Source: Streptomyces sp. NBC_00878 (GTDB lineage: Bacteria > Actinomycetota > Actinomycetes > Streptomycetales > Streptomycetaceae). From it: DNA of 64,000 bases. Position 1 is the stretch's first letter, and each line of letters begins with the position of its first letter. Of the stretch, positions 1 to 6,891 are shown in pieces. The notes beneath the pieces are model-generated. The model was given only the letters and a program-made list of their open reading frames with translations. It was not told where the DNA came from and made no database searches. A program made the position numbers and the translations under genes. The DNA is taken from contig NZ_JAPEOK010000002.1 in the NCBI RefSeq assembly GCF_026341515.1, positions 496,001-560,000 of the forward strand, written 5' to 3'.

Positions 1-1030
1 CCACGCCCTTGGCGGACGTGACAGCGGCACCCTCCCCGAGCAGCTTGCGCAGCACCCGGGCTTCCGCCGCGTCGTTGAGCGGAGTGGATGTCCCGTGCGC
101 GTTGACATGGTCGACCTCGTCCGGCATGACCGCCGCCCCCTCCAGCGCGGTACGCAGCGCCTGCAGCACACCGGTGCCCTCCGGGTCGGGCGCGGTCATG
201 TGGTACGCGTCGGCGGACGCCCCGTATCCGGCGACGTTGGCCCGGATCCTCGCCCTTCGGGCACGTGCGTCAGCCGCCCGCTCCAGGACGAGCATCCCGC
301 TGCCCTCGCCGATGACGAACCCGTCCCTGTCCGCGTCGAACGGCCGGGACGCGGCGGACGGTTCGTCGACCCGCCTGGACAGCGCGCCCATCTGGGCGAA
401 GCCCGTCACCATCAGCGGAACCACCCCCGCCTCGCCGCCGCCGGCGATCACGACGTCGCAGCTTCCGTCGCGCAGGAGTTGCAGCGCGGTGCCGATCGCG
501 GTGGCGCCGGACGCACAGGCCGTCGCCGTGACCAGGTTGGGGCCCGTGGCACGCAGGTCCATCGCCAGGTGACCGGCCGCCATGTTGGGTATGAGCATCG
601 GGATCAGCAGGGCGGACACCGCCTCCGGACCCTTTTCCAGCATCCGCCTGTGCTGGGTCTCCCACGTCGCCACGCCGCCGAGACCGCAGCCGACGACGAC
701 ACCGACCCGGGCACCGTCCCAGGTCTGCGGGTCCAGCCCGGAGTCGGCGACCGCCTCGCGCGCCGCGGTGATGCAGAGCTGGCTGAAGCGGTCGTGCGCC
801 AGGGAACTGCGCCTGCCGACGTGTTCGCGGGCGGAGAAGCCCGGCACGGTGCAGGAGATGTCCACGGGAAGTCCGGCGAGCAGCGGGTTCCTGACCGCGG
901 TGGACTCACCCCGGCACACACCCTCCCAGGTGGCGTCGACGCCGATACCGGCCGCGGTGACCAGGCCGATGCCGGTGACGGCGATCGCGGGCGAGCCGGG
1001 TGGAGGTGAGCCGGGTGGGGGTGCGGTCAT
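1..1030 (-). CDS. redR: RedR, beta-ketoacyl-ACP synthase II (FabF-type), 3' end cut by window edge
   Basis: Elongating ketosynthase expected to extend acyl chains on RedQ up to C12 for the 2-undecylpyrrole half of prodiginines. About 343 N-terminal residues are visible and the C-terminus lies beyond position 1. The nucleophile is Cys172 in a TACASG motif and the first catalytic His is His312 in NAHGTST; the second catalytic His is outside the window. The ATG at 1028-1030 overlaps the stop of the upstream redQ copy (ATGA), so the two are probably translationally coupled. The N-terminus is Pro/Gly rich (two PPPGS-like units). Family assignment is firm. The name redR rests on its place beside redQ, redP and the rest of the red gene order. 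Confidence 0.9.
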   Translation of the reverse strand, partial: MTAPPPGSPPPGSPAIAVTGIGLVTAAGIGVDATWEGVCRGESTAVRNPLLAGLPVDISCTVPGFSAREHVGRRSSLAHDRFSQLCITAAREAVADSGLDPQTWDGARVGVVVGCGLGGVATWETQHRRMLEKGPEAVSALLIPMLIPNMAAGHLAMDLRATGPNLVTATACASGATAIGTALQLLRDGSCDVVIAGGGEAGVVPLMVTGFAQMGALSRRVDEPSAASRPFDADRDGFVIGEGSGMLVLERAADARARRARIRANVAGYGASADAYHMTAPDPEGTGVLQALRTALEGAAVMPDEVDHVNAHGTSTPLNDAAEARVLRKLLGEGAAVTSAKGV

Positions 1031-1275
1031 GACGAGGCCGCGGGGGCAGTGAGGCTTTCGAGGAGCTCGGCGACCGCGGTGATCGTGTCACCGGGGGAAG
1101 CGGCGTCGTCGTCGACGGCCACACCGAAGTCGGACTGGATCACCAGGAGGAGTTCCACGAGGAACAAGGAGTCCATGTCGAGGTCCTCGAACGTGGTGTC
1201 AGGGCTGATCTCCGTGCGGTCCACCTCGAAACGATCGACAAGAAGATCGACCAGCCTGCCGTACATCACGCTCAT
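1013..1275 (-). repeat. Inverted duplication, copy A (redQ plus first six codons of redR)
   Basis: This segment pairs with 2670-2932 on the opposite strand. By eye there are four nucleotide differences over the redQ part, and identity continues through the first 18 bases of redR. The duplication begins exactly at the redQ ATG; the upstream leaders are unrelated. Confidence 0.9.
1027..1275 (-). CDS. redQ: RedQ acyl carrier protein, copy A
   Basis: An 82-residue discrete ACP expected to carry the growing dodecanoyl chain made by RedP and RedR. The phosphopantetheine site is Ser36 in LDMDSLF. The start MSVMYG is chosen because the duplicated copy at 2670 begins at exactly the same codon and similarity stops upstream of it. 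The stop overlaps the redR start. It differs from copy B by only three residues (Thr21/Ala, Ser24/Gly, Glu70/Val), with copy A carrying Thr, Ser and Glu. It is divergently transcribed from redP, behind the 11-bp repeat array at 1409-1452. Confidence 0.93.
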   Translation of the reverse strand: MSVMYGRLVDLLVDRFEVDRTEISPDTTFEDLDMDSLFLVELLLVIQSDFGVAVDDDAASPGDTITAVAELLESLTAPAASS

Positions 1276-1408
1276 GAGATGCGCCTTACCTTTCCGATGG
1301 CCTGGTGCCGGCCCACACACGGGAGCGGATGGCTGAACGCCCTTTTCTGTCCTGGTTGTTCGTTGCCGTTCGTTGTCGTTCGTCGCACCGGGTACCGAGT
1401 GTGGGCTC

Positions 1409-1452
1409 CGGGACTGACCGACCGCTGACCGATGACTGACGTACCGCTGACC
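1409..1452 (-). promoter_or_regulatory. Four 11-bp direct repeats reading toward redQ (SARP-type site)
   Basis: On the minus strand the units are GGTCAGCGGTA, CGTCAGTCATC, GGTCAGCGGTC and GGTCAGTCCCG, with the CTGAC complement at 1414, 1425, 1436 and 1447. The exact 11-bp period (a heptamer plus a 4-bp spacer) is the known arrangement of binding sites for SARP activators such as ActII-ORF4 and RedD. The regulator's identity is inferred, not seen in this window. Confidence 0.75.
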
Positions 1453-1506
1453 CCGCGGCGGGGCATCCCAGGTCCCCGTACGGGGTGCGTGGCGCCGGGG
1501 CGTACG

Positions 1507-1550
1507 CGTCAGCCATCGGTCAGCGGTCGGTCAGCCATCGGTCAGTCCGC
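1507..1550 (+). promoter_or_regulatory. Four 11-bp direct repeats reading toward redP (SARP-type site)
   Basis: The units are CGTCAGCCATC, GGTCAGCGGTC, GGTCAGCCATC and GGTCAGTCCGC, in exact 11-bp register. The array is an inverted copy of 1409-1452: arms 1412-1441 and 1507-1536 match at 28 of 30 positions. It lies about 95 bp upstream of the redP start. Confidence 0.77.
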
Positions 1551-1644
1551 CGGACAAGACTCGGCGACCGAAAGCGGTTCTGGCCGTCCGGGAGACGAGG
1601 AGCACTCGAGTGGTTGCACGTCGTCGAGACCCTGGCGGTGCCCG

Positions 1645-2646
1645 GTGAACCGGACCGCGGTGCTGGCCGGCGTCGGCAGCTGTCTGCCGCGGAGGGCTGT
1701 CTCGAACGACGAGCTGGCCGCGCGGCTGGACAGTTCCGACGAATGGATTCGCTCGCGGACCGGAATCGGACAGCGGTACTTCGCGGCGCGGGGAACGTCC
1801 ACCTCCGACCTGGCCGTCGGGGCGGGCGCGAAGGCCCTGAAGTGCTCGGGTGTCTCCACCGTGGACGCCGTGCTCGTCGCCACGACCACGCCGGACCGGC
1901 CCTGCCCGGCGACAGCGCCGACGGTGGCCGCCCGCCTCGGCATGACGGGGACCGCCGCCTACGACGTGTCCGCCGTCTGTACGGGCTTCGTGTACGGACT
2001 TGCCACGGCGGCGGGTCTCATCTCCGCGCAGATCGCGGACCGGGTGCTGGTCATCGGCGCCGAGACGTTCTCCACCCTGCTCGACCCGGAGGACCGGTCC
2101 ACGTCCGTGATCTTCGGAGACGGGGCGGGCGCCGTGGTCCTGCGCTCAGGAGATCCCGCGGAGCCCGGCGCGCTCGGCCCCTTCGACCTGGGGAGCGACG
2201 GCGAGGGCGAAGACCTGATCACCGTACGCGCGGGTGGTTCGCGGCAGCGGCTGTCCGGAGCGGAGCCGGACGCCGGCGACGAGTACTTCACCATGTCGGG
2301 CAAAGAGGTCTTCCGGCATGCGGTACGCCGGATGACCGGGTCGGCGCACACGGTCCTCGCCCGGGCGGGCTGGCAGGCGCAGGACGTCGATCACCTCGTC
2401 AGCCACCAGGCCAACCTCCGGATCACCAACCATGTCGCCGACGAGGTCGGGATTCCCAGGGCGCGCTGCGTCAACAACATCGCCGAGGTGGGCAACACCG
2501 CCGCCGCCTCCATCCCGCTCGCGCTCGACCAGGCGCACGCCGACGGCAGGTTGCGGCCCGGGCAGCGCATCCTCCTCACCGCGTTCGGCGGCGGGCTCAC
2601 GTGGGGGTCGACGGTACTGACCTGGCCGCAGCTGGACCGCGTCTGA
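1645..2646 (+). CDS. redP: RedP, ketoacyl-ACP synthase III (FabH-type)
   Basis: Initiates the dedicated fatty acid by condensing a short acyl-CoA (acetyl-CoA for a straight C12 chain) with malonyl-RedQ. It has 333 residues. The catalytic triad is visible: Cys112 in AVCTGF, His in VSHQANLR and Asn in NNIAEVGNT, as in FabH. The GTG at 1645 is chosen because homology to FabH N-termini (TAVLAGVGSCLP) begins there. The longer in-frame reading from 1432 would run through the regulatory repeats. The ribosome site is weak. It is followed 23 bp later by the second redQ copy. The choice of starter sets the prodiginine alkyl tail and cannot be read from sequence alone. Confidence 0.92.
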   Translation: MNRTAVLAGVGSCLPRRAVSNDELAARLDSSDEWIRSRTGIGQRYFAARGTSTSDLAVGAGAKALKCSGVSTVDAVLVATTTPDRPCPATAPTVAARLGMTGTAAYDVSAVCTGFVYGLATAAGLISAQIADRVLVIGAETFSTLLDPEDRSTSVIFGDGAGAVVLRSGDPAEPGALGPFDLGSDGEGEDLITVRAGGSRQRLSGAEPDAGDEYFTMSGKEVFRHAVRRMTGSAHTVLARAGWQAQDVDHLVSHQANLRITNHVADEVGIPRARCVNNIAEVGNTAAASIPLALDQAHADGRLRPGQRILLTAFGGGLTWGSTVLTWPQLDRV

Positions 2647-2669
2647 GGACGAGAGAGCAGGAGCACAGC

Positions 2670-2918
2670 ATGAGCGTGATGTACGGCAGGCTGGTCGATC
2701 TTCTTGTCGATCGTTTCGAGGTGGACCGCGCTGAGATCGGCCCTGACACCACGTTCGAGGACCTCGACATGGACTCCTTGTTCCTCGTGGAACTCCTCCT
2801 GGTGATCCAGTCCGACTTCGGTGTGGCCGTCGACGACGACGCCGCTTCCCCCGGTGACACGATCACCGCGGTCGCCGTGCTCCTCGAAAGCCTCACTGCC
2901 CCCGCGGCCTCGTCATGA
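2670..2918 (+). CDS. redQ: RedQ acyl carrier protein, copy B
   Basis: A second 82-residue ACP with the phosphopantetheine site at Ser36 in MDSLF, nearly identical to copy A. The nucleotide differences seen fall in three codons, all of them amino-acid changing, so the duplication or last gene conversion is recent. It is read co-directionally after redP with an AGCAGGAGC ribosome site of its own, unlike the leader of copy A. Which copy serves RedP, RedR or the RedL ligase cannot be told from sequence. Confidence 0.93.
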   Translation: MSVMYGRLVDLLVDRFEVDRAEIGPDTTFEDLDMDSLFLVELLLVIQSDFGVAVDDDAASPGDTITAVAVLLESLTAPAASS

Positions 2919-2932
2919 CCGCACCCCCACCC
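2670..2932 (+). repeat. Inverted duplication, copy B, ending in a redR start vestige
   Basis: Partner of 1013-1275. The redQ stop is followed, as in copy A, by an overlapping ATG and the codons for MTAPPP that open redR. Similarity then ends and the reading frame runs into redO. The vestige shows that copy B derives from a redQ-redR junction, not from redQ alone. Confidence 0.88.
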
Positions 2933-3001
2933 GCACCCGCCCGTCACCGGCAGGTAGCGGCCGAGCGCCAGGGCCTGCCGGGATCCGAGCCGAGGACGAC
3001 C

Positions 3002-3262
3002 ATGAGCACACAGCAGTCAATCATCAACTACATCGCCGGCGTCTGGCTCGACGGCGACGCCGACGGGCTCGACGGGCAGGTTCCCCTCGCCGATCTCAAC
3101 ATCATCGACTCGGCCGGGATCTTCGACCTCGTGCACTACCTGCAGGGCGACTTCCGGATCACTGTCCCGCTCCAGGAGATCGTTCCGGCGAACTTCCGGA
3201 CGGTCGACGCGATCGCGGCACTTGTCGAACGGCTGCAGCGCAAAGGAGAGAGCGTCCGATGA
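3002..3262 (+). CDS. redO: RedO, peptidyl carrier protein for prolyl/pyrrolyl
   Basis: An 86-residue carrier protein expected to hold L-proline loaded by RedM while an acyl-CoA-dehydrogenase-like enzyme (RedW, not in this window) oxidises it to pyrrole-2-carboxyl. The modified serine is Ser37 in NIIDSAGIF, the form typical of pyrrole-pathway carriers. The ATG at 3002 is preceded by CCGAGGACGACC. An in-frame ATG at 2915 would add 29 residues beginning with the redR-derived MTAPPP and is regarded as a duplication scar, though read-through could make an extended RedO. Its stop overlaps the redN start (ATGA). Confidence 0.9.
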   Translation: MSTQQSIINYIAGVWLDGDADGLDGQVPLADLNIIDSAGIFDLVHYLQGDFRITVPLQEIVPANFRTVDAIAALVERLQRKGESVR

Positions 3263-5163
3263 CGAACATCACGGGGGGCAGGCAGGACACCGGCAGTATC
3301 CACCGGCAGGTCGTCGACATCGTTGCCGCACGGACGCTCTACGACGAGTCCTATCTCCTGCCCGAGAGCCACTTCGAGGCCGAACTCGGCATCGACTCGG
3401 TCATCTTCGAGTCGATCCTCACGTCGGTGAAGGAGCACTTCGGGCTCGACTCACCACTGCCCCAGGAACTTGCCACCATCCGGCAACTCGTCGACGCCGT
3501 CGACGACGCGCTCGGCAGGGCGACCGACAGGACGGACTCGTCCGAGGACACCGGCAGTGCCGCCAGGCTCGCCGGCGGCGACGCTCTCCTGGAGACCGTC
3601 GTCACCGTGACCATGCGGCACACCCAGTACCAGCGCCATCAGCTGGGACTCGATGCCGACTTCGAGAGCGAACTCGGCATCGACTCCGTCGTCCTGGCGT
3701 CGATCGTCGCCGACTCCGTCGCGGAACTCGGCCTCCCCGGCAGCCTGGCGAGCACGATCACCGCGACGTCGCTGCGTGCGCTCCTGACGGAACTGCGTCC
3801 CTTCTACGAGGTCACGCGCCTCACGGAGCGGGCATCGACCGCCGGCCGGACACCGGTCGCCACGGCGGAACCGGACACCGAGCCCGCCGACGAGAACGCG
3901 GCCTGGGACGGCCGCTCCATGAAGGACTTCATGGAGGAGCGTGACAGCGACCTGTTCGCCAAGACCCGCAGCTTCGCGAAGTACCTGCGGCGGCGCGAGG
4001 CCGAGCGGCTCTACTGGTACGGGATGCCGCTGCACTCCCGCTGCGAGAACCGGGCGGTCATCCTCGACGAACTCACGGGCCACAAGCGCGAGTTCCTCAT
4101 GTTCGCGTCCAACAACTACCTCGGCCTCGCCAACCACCCCAAGGTGATCGAGGCCGTCTGCGACGCCACCCGCGAGTACGGAGCGACGCACACCGGCTCC
4201 CGCTTCATCGGCGGCACCAACGCCCTGCACAAGGAACTGGAACGCCGGCTCGCCGCGTTCAAGCAGCGCCCCGGCTGCATCGTCTACCCGGGCGGTTACG
4301 CCGCGAACCTGGGCGCGATCTCCGCGCTGGTCAAGAGCTACGACACCCTCGTGGTCGACAAGCTCAACCACATGAGCATGGTCGACGGCGCTCGGCTCTC
4401 CGGTGGGATCCGCAAGATCTACCAGCACAACGACATGGCCGACCTGGAGCGGATCCTCAAGCGCTCCGACGACCGGTCATCGGGCAGGCTCATCGCCGCC
4501 GACGGCGTGTTCAGCATGCACGGCGACATCTGCGACCTGCCCGAGATCGTCCGGCTGGCCAAGGAGTACGACGCCAGGGTCCTGATCGACGACGCCCACT
4601 CCACCGGTGTCCTCGGCGAGCGCGGGTCCGGTACGGCTGAGCACTTCGGCCTGAAGGGCGAGGTCGACCTCGAACTCGGCACGATGAGCAAGGCCCTCGC
4701 CGGCATGGGCGGGTTCGTCGTCGGCGAGGAAGAAGTGATCGAGTACCTCCGCTTCTACTCGAACTCGTACGTGTTCGCCGCCAACATCCCCGCCGGTGTC
4801 GCCGCCGGACTGATCGCGTCGATCGACATCATCGAGTCGGAGCCCGAGCGGATCACGAAGCTCTGGTCCAACATCCGGCTCCTCCACAGCCAGCTGGCCG
4901 ACGCCGGGTTCGACCTGGAGAACACCCAGAGCGCCATCCTGCCCATCGTCATCGGCGACGAACGCAAGGCGATGGAGATGGGCCGGGCCGTGCGTGCGCG
5001 AGGGCTCTTCTGCCAGACGGTGGTCTTCCCCGGCGTGCCGCTCGGTGACGCGCGGCTGCGCGTCAGCGTCACCTCCGAGCACACGCGGGAGGACCTGGAG
5101 ACCGCCGCGGGGATCTTCGTCGAGGCCGGCCGTGAGGTTGGCGTGCTGCCGTCGGCACGGTGA
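3259..5163 (+). CDS. redN: RedN, tandem ACP plus alpha-oxoamine synthase
   Basis: A 634-residue protein with two ACP domains (Ser47 and Ser143, both in GIDSV contexts) followed from about residue 220 by a PLP-dependent alpha-oxoamine synthase. The PLP lysine is Lys478 in GTMSKALAG, and DDAHSTGVLG precedes it. In the prodigiosin route the pyrrolyl-beta-ketoacyl chain on the ACPs is condensed decarboxylatively with serine, giving the hydroxymethyl-bipyrrole precursor of MBC. The ribosome site AAAGGAGAG lies at 3242-3250, and the start overlaps the redO stop. Domain order and length agree with RedN. Confidence 0.94.
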   Translation: MTNITGGRQDTGSIHRQVVDIVAARTLYDESYLLPESHFEAELGIDSVIFESILTSVKEHFGLDSPLPQELATIRQLVDAVDDALGRATDRTDSSEDTGSAARLAGGDALLETVVTVTMRHTQYQRHQLGLDADFESELGIDSVVLASIVADSVAELGLPGSLASTITATSLRALLTELRPFYEVTRLTERASTAGRTPVATAEPDTEPADENAAWDGRSMKDFMEERDSDLFAKTRSFAKYLRRREAERLYWYGMPLHSRCENRAVILDELTGHKREFLMFASNNYLGLANHPKVIEAVCDATREYGATHTGSRFIGGTNALHKELERRLAAFKQRPGCIVYPGGYAANLGAISALVKSYDTLVVDKLNHMSMVDGARLSGGIRKIYQHNDMADLERILKRSDDRSSGRLIAADGVFSMHGDICDLPEIVRLAKEYDARVLIDDAHSTGVLGERGSGTAEHFGLKGEVDLELGTMSKALAGMGGFVVGEEEVIEYLRFYSNSYVFAANIPAGVAAGLIASIDIIESEPERITKLWSNIRLLHSQLADAGFDLENTQSAILPIVIGDERKAMEMGRAVRARGLFCQTVVFPGVPLGDARLRVSVTSEHTREDLETAAGIFVEAGREVGVLPSAR

Positions 5164-5185
5164 GGCAACGGTGACTGGAGCAGGC

Positions 5186-6880
5186 ATGACCCAGACGATG
5201 AACGAGTCCGACATCGCGTTGATCCGGCTCCCGCGGGCTCTCACCGAAGAGCAGGCGGCGCGCCCCGCCTTCGTGGGCGCGCGGACAGTGACCTACGGAG
5301 AACTGGCGGCGGACGTGGCCGCCGTGGCCTCCGGTCTGCTCGGCCTCGGGGCCGCGGTGGGCGACCGCGTGGCGATCTGGATGGACAAGCAGCCGCGCTA
5401 CGCCGAAACGATCCTCGCGGCCCTGCAAGCAGGATGCGCCTACGTGCCCCTCGACGGAGGCCAGCCACCCGGCCGGGTCGCGACCATCCTCACGGACTCC
5501 GAGCCGGTGGTGCTCTTCACCGACCGCCGGCACCTGGACGCGCTGGCCGGCGGCCTTCCCGCGTCGATCCGGACGATCGTGCTGGCCGACGAGACGGACA
5601 GCCCGAACACGGACAGCCCGAACACGGGCAGCCAGGGGACGAGCCGCCAGGGGACGAGCCGCCAGGAGCTGAGCGGCGCTGTCGCCGGTCCCGACGGCAG
5701 GCCGATACCCGTGCGGTCGTGGACCGACTTCGCCGCCGGTGCGGCCGGGCACGTCGTGATCCTGCCCGCACTGGAGCGCGACGACCTCGCCGCGATCCTC
5801 TACACCTCCGGGTCGACCGGTACGCCCAAAGGCGTCCGGATCTCCTACCGCAACCTGGCGAACTTCATCCGCTGGGCCCGTGCCGAACTGTTCGTGGGCC
5901 CCGACGACGTGTTCGCCAACCACGCCTCGTTCAACTTCGACCTCTCCACCTTCGATCTGTTCACCGCGCTGTCCGTCGGCGCCGGCCTGTGGATCGTCCC
6001 CGACGACCAGGCACGCGACGTCACGGCGCTCGCCCACGGCATCCGCGAGCACGGTGTCACCGTGTGGTACTCCGTGCCCTCGGTACTGAACCTCCTCACG
6101 GCCTCCGGGGCACTCACCGCCGAGACCGTACGCAGCCTGCGCTACGTCCTCTTCGCCGGTGAGGTCTTCCCGATCCCGCAACTCCGCGCGCTGGCCGCGC
6201 GACTGCCCCACGGGACGGAGCTGTACAACCTCTACGGCCCGACCGAGACGAACGTCTGCACCTATCACCACGTCCGCCCGGAGGACCTGGTGCGTGACGA
6301 GCCGGTGCCCATCGGCACGCCCGTTCCCGGCGCCCGGGTGTCGGTCGTCGACGGCGAGGGGCACCCTGTCGAAGGGCCGGACGCGATCGGTGAGTTGATC
6401 GTGGAGGGCGACTGCGTCACCCCGGGCTACTGGCGGCGGGAGTCGGAACCGGCAGCCGCCGGGCACTGGAAGGGCCGCCATGCCACCGGCGACCTGGTGA
6501 GCCACGAACAGGGCAGCCTCGTCTACCGCGGGCGCAAGGACCGTATGGTCAAACTCTCCGGCTACCGCGTGGAACTGGGCGAGATCGAGGCTGCGGTGCT
6601 GCGGCACCCGGCGATCGCCGCAGCGGCCGTCGTCGTCGACGGGCCGGGAACCGATCCGAGGATCGCCCTCCATTACACGCTCAACGACGGCGCGCGCAGG
6701 CCGAACCTCATCGAGATCAAGCGGCACTGCGCCCAGCACCTGCCCCGGTACATGCTGCCGCGGACGGCCACCTGCCTGGAAGAACTGCCGCGCAACGCCA
6801 ACGGCAAGACCGACTACCACCGCCTGGGCGGCGGGACGGCCGAGCCTGCCCAGCGCCCGCAGGCCCTGCCCGGCAAGTGA
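5186..6880 (+). CDS. redM: RedM, L-prolyl-AMP ligase
   Basis: A 564-residue stand-alone adenylation enzyme that activates L-proline and loads it on RedO. The adenylation core motifs are present: YTSGSTGTPKG, YGPTETN, a TGD block and the C-terminal NGKTDY lysine. The ATG at 5186 follows CTGGAGCAGG; an in-frame GTG at 5171 is an alternative. Residues around 138-162 are an unusual hydrophilic insert made of short in-frame repeats (TDSPN twice, then GTSRQ twice), probably a surface loop grown by slippage. The stop overlaps an upstream in-frame GTG of redL. Confidence 0.92.
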   Translation: MTQTMNESDIALIRLPRALTEEQAARPAFVGARTVTYGELAADVAAVASGLLGLGAAVGDRVAIWMDKQPRYAETILAALQAGCAYVPLDGGQPPGRVATILTDSEPVVLFTDRRHLDALAGGLPASIRTIVLADETDSPNTDSPNTGSQGTSRQGTSRQELSGAVAGPDGRPIPVRSWTDFAAGAAGHVVILPALERDDLAAILYTSGSTGTPKGVRISYRNLANFIRWARAELFVGPDDVFANHASFNFDLSTFDLFTALSVGAGLWIVPDDQARDVTALAHGIREHGVTVWYSVPSVLNLLTASGALTAETVRSLRYVLFAGEVFPIPQLRALAARLPHGTELYNLYGPTETNVCTYHHVRPEDLVRDEPVPIGTPVPGARVSVVDGEGHPVEGPDAIGELIVEGDCVTPGYWRRESEPAAAGHWKGRHATGDLVSHEQGSLVYRGRKDRMVKLSGYRVELGEIEAAVLRHPAIAAAAVVVDGPGTDPRIALHYTLNDGARRPNLIEIKRHCAQHLPRYMLPRTATCLEELPRNANGKTDYHRLGGGTAEPAQRPQALPGK

Positions 6881-6891
6881 CGGAGACGTTC

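Larger units (their letters stand above)
1276..1644. promoter_or_regulatory. Divergent redQ/redP intergenic region
   Basis: This 369-bp gap separates divergent redQ (copy A) and redP. It contains two opposed arrays of 11-bp direct repeats (listed separately) about 54 bp apart, with small GC palindromes between them. After the last heptamer of each array there are 9 bases, then a -10-like hexamer: AAGACT on the plus strand at 1556-1561 and CACACT on the minus strand at 1403-1398. That predicts leaders of roughly 80 bases for redP and 115 for redQ. No other gene is supported here. Confidence 0.7.

Noticed and set aside
1432..1644. N-terminal extension of RedP
   Set aside because: It would translate the 11-bp regulatory repeats and has no similarity to FabH N-termini; GTG 1645 fits the family.
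5069..6820. Minus-strand frame opposite redM
   Set aside because: Shadow of a clear adenylation enzyme; no motifs of its own.
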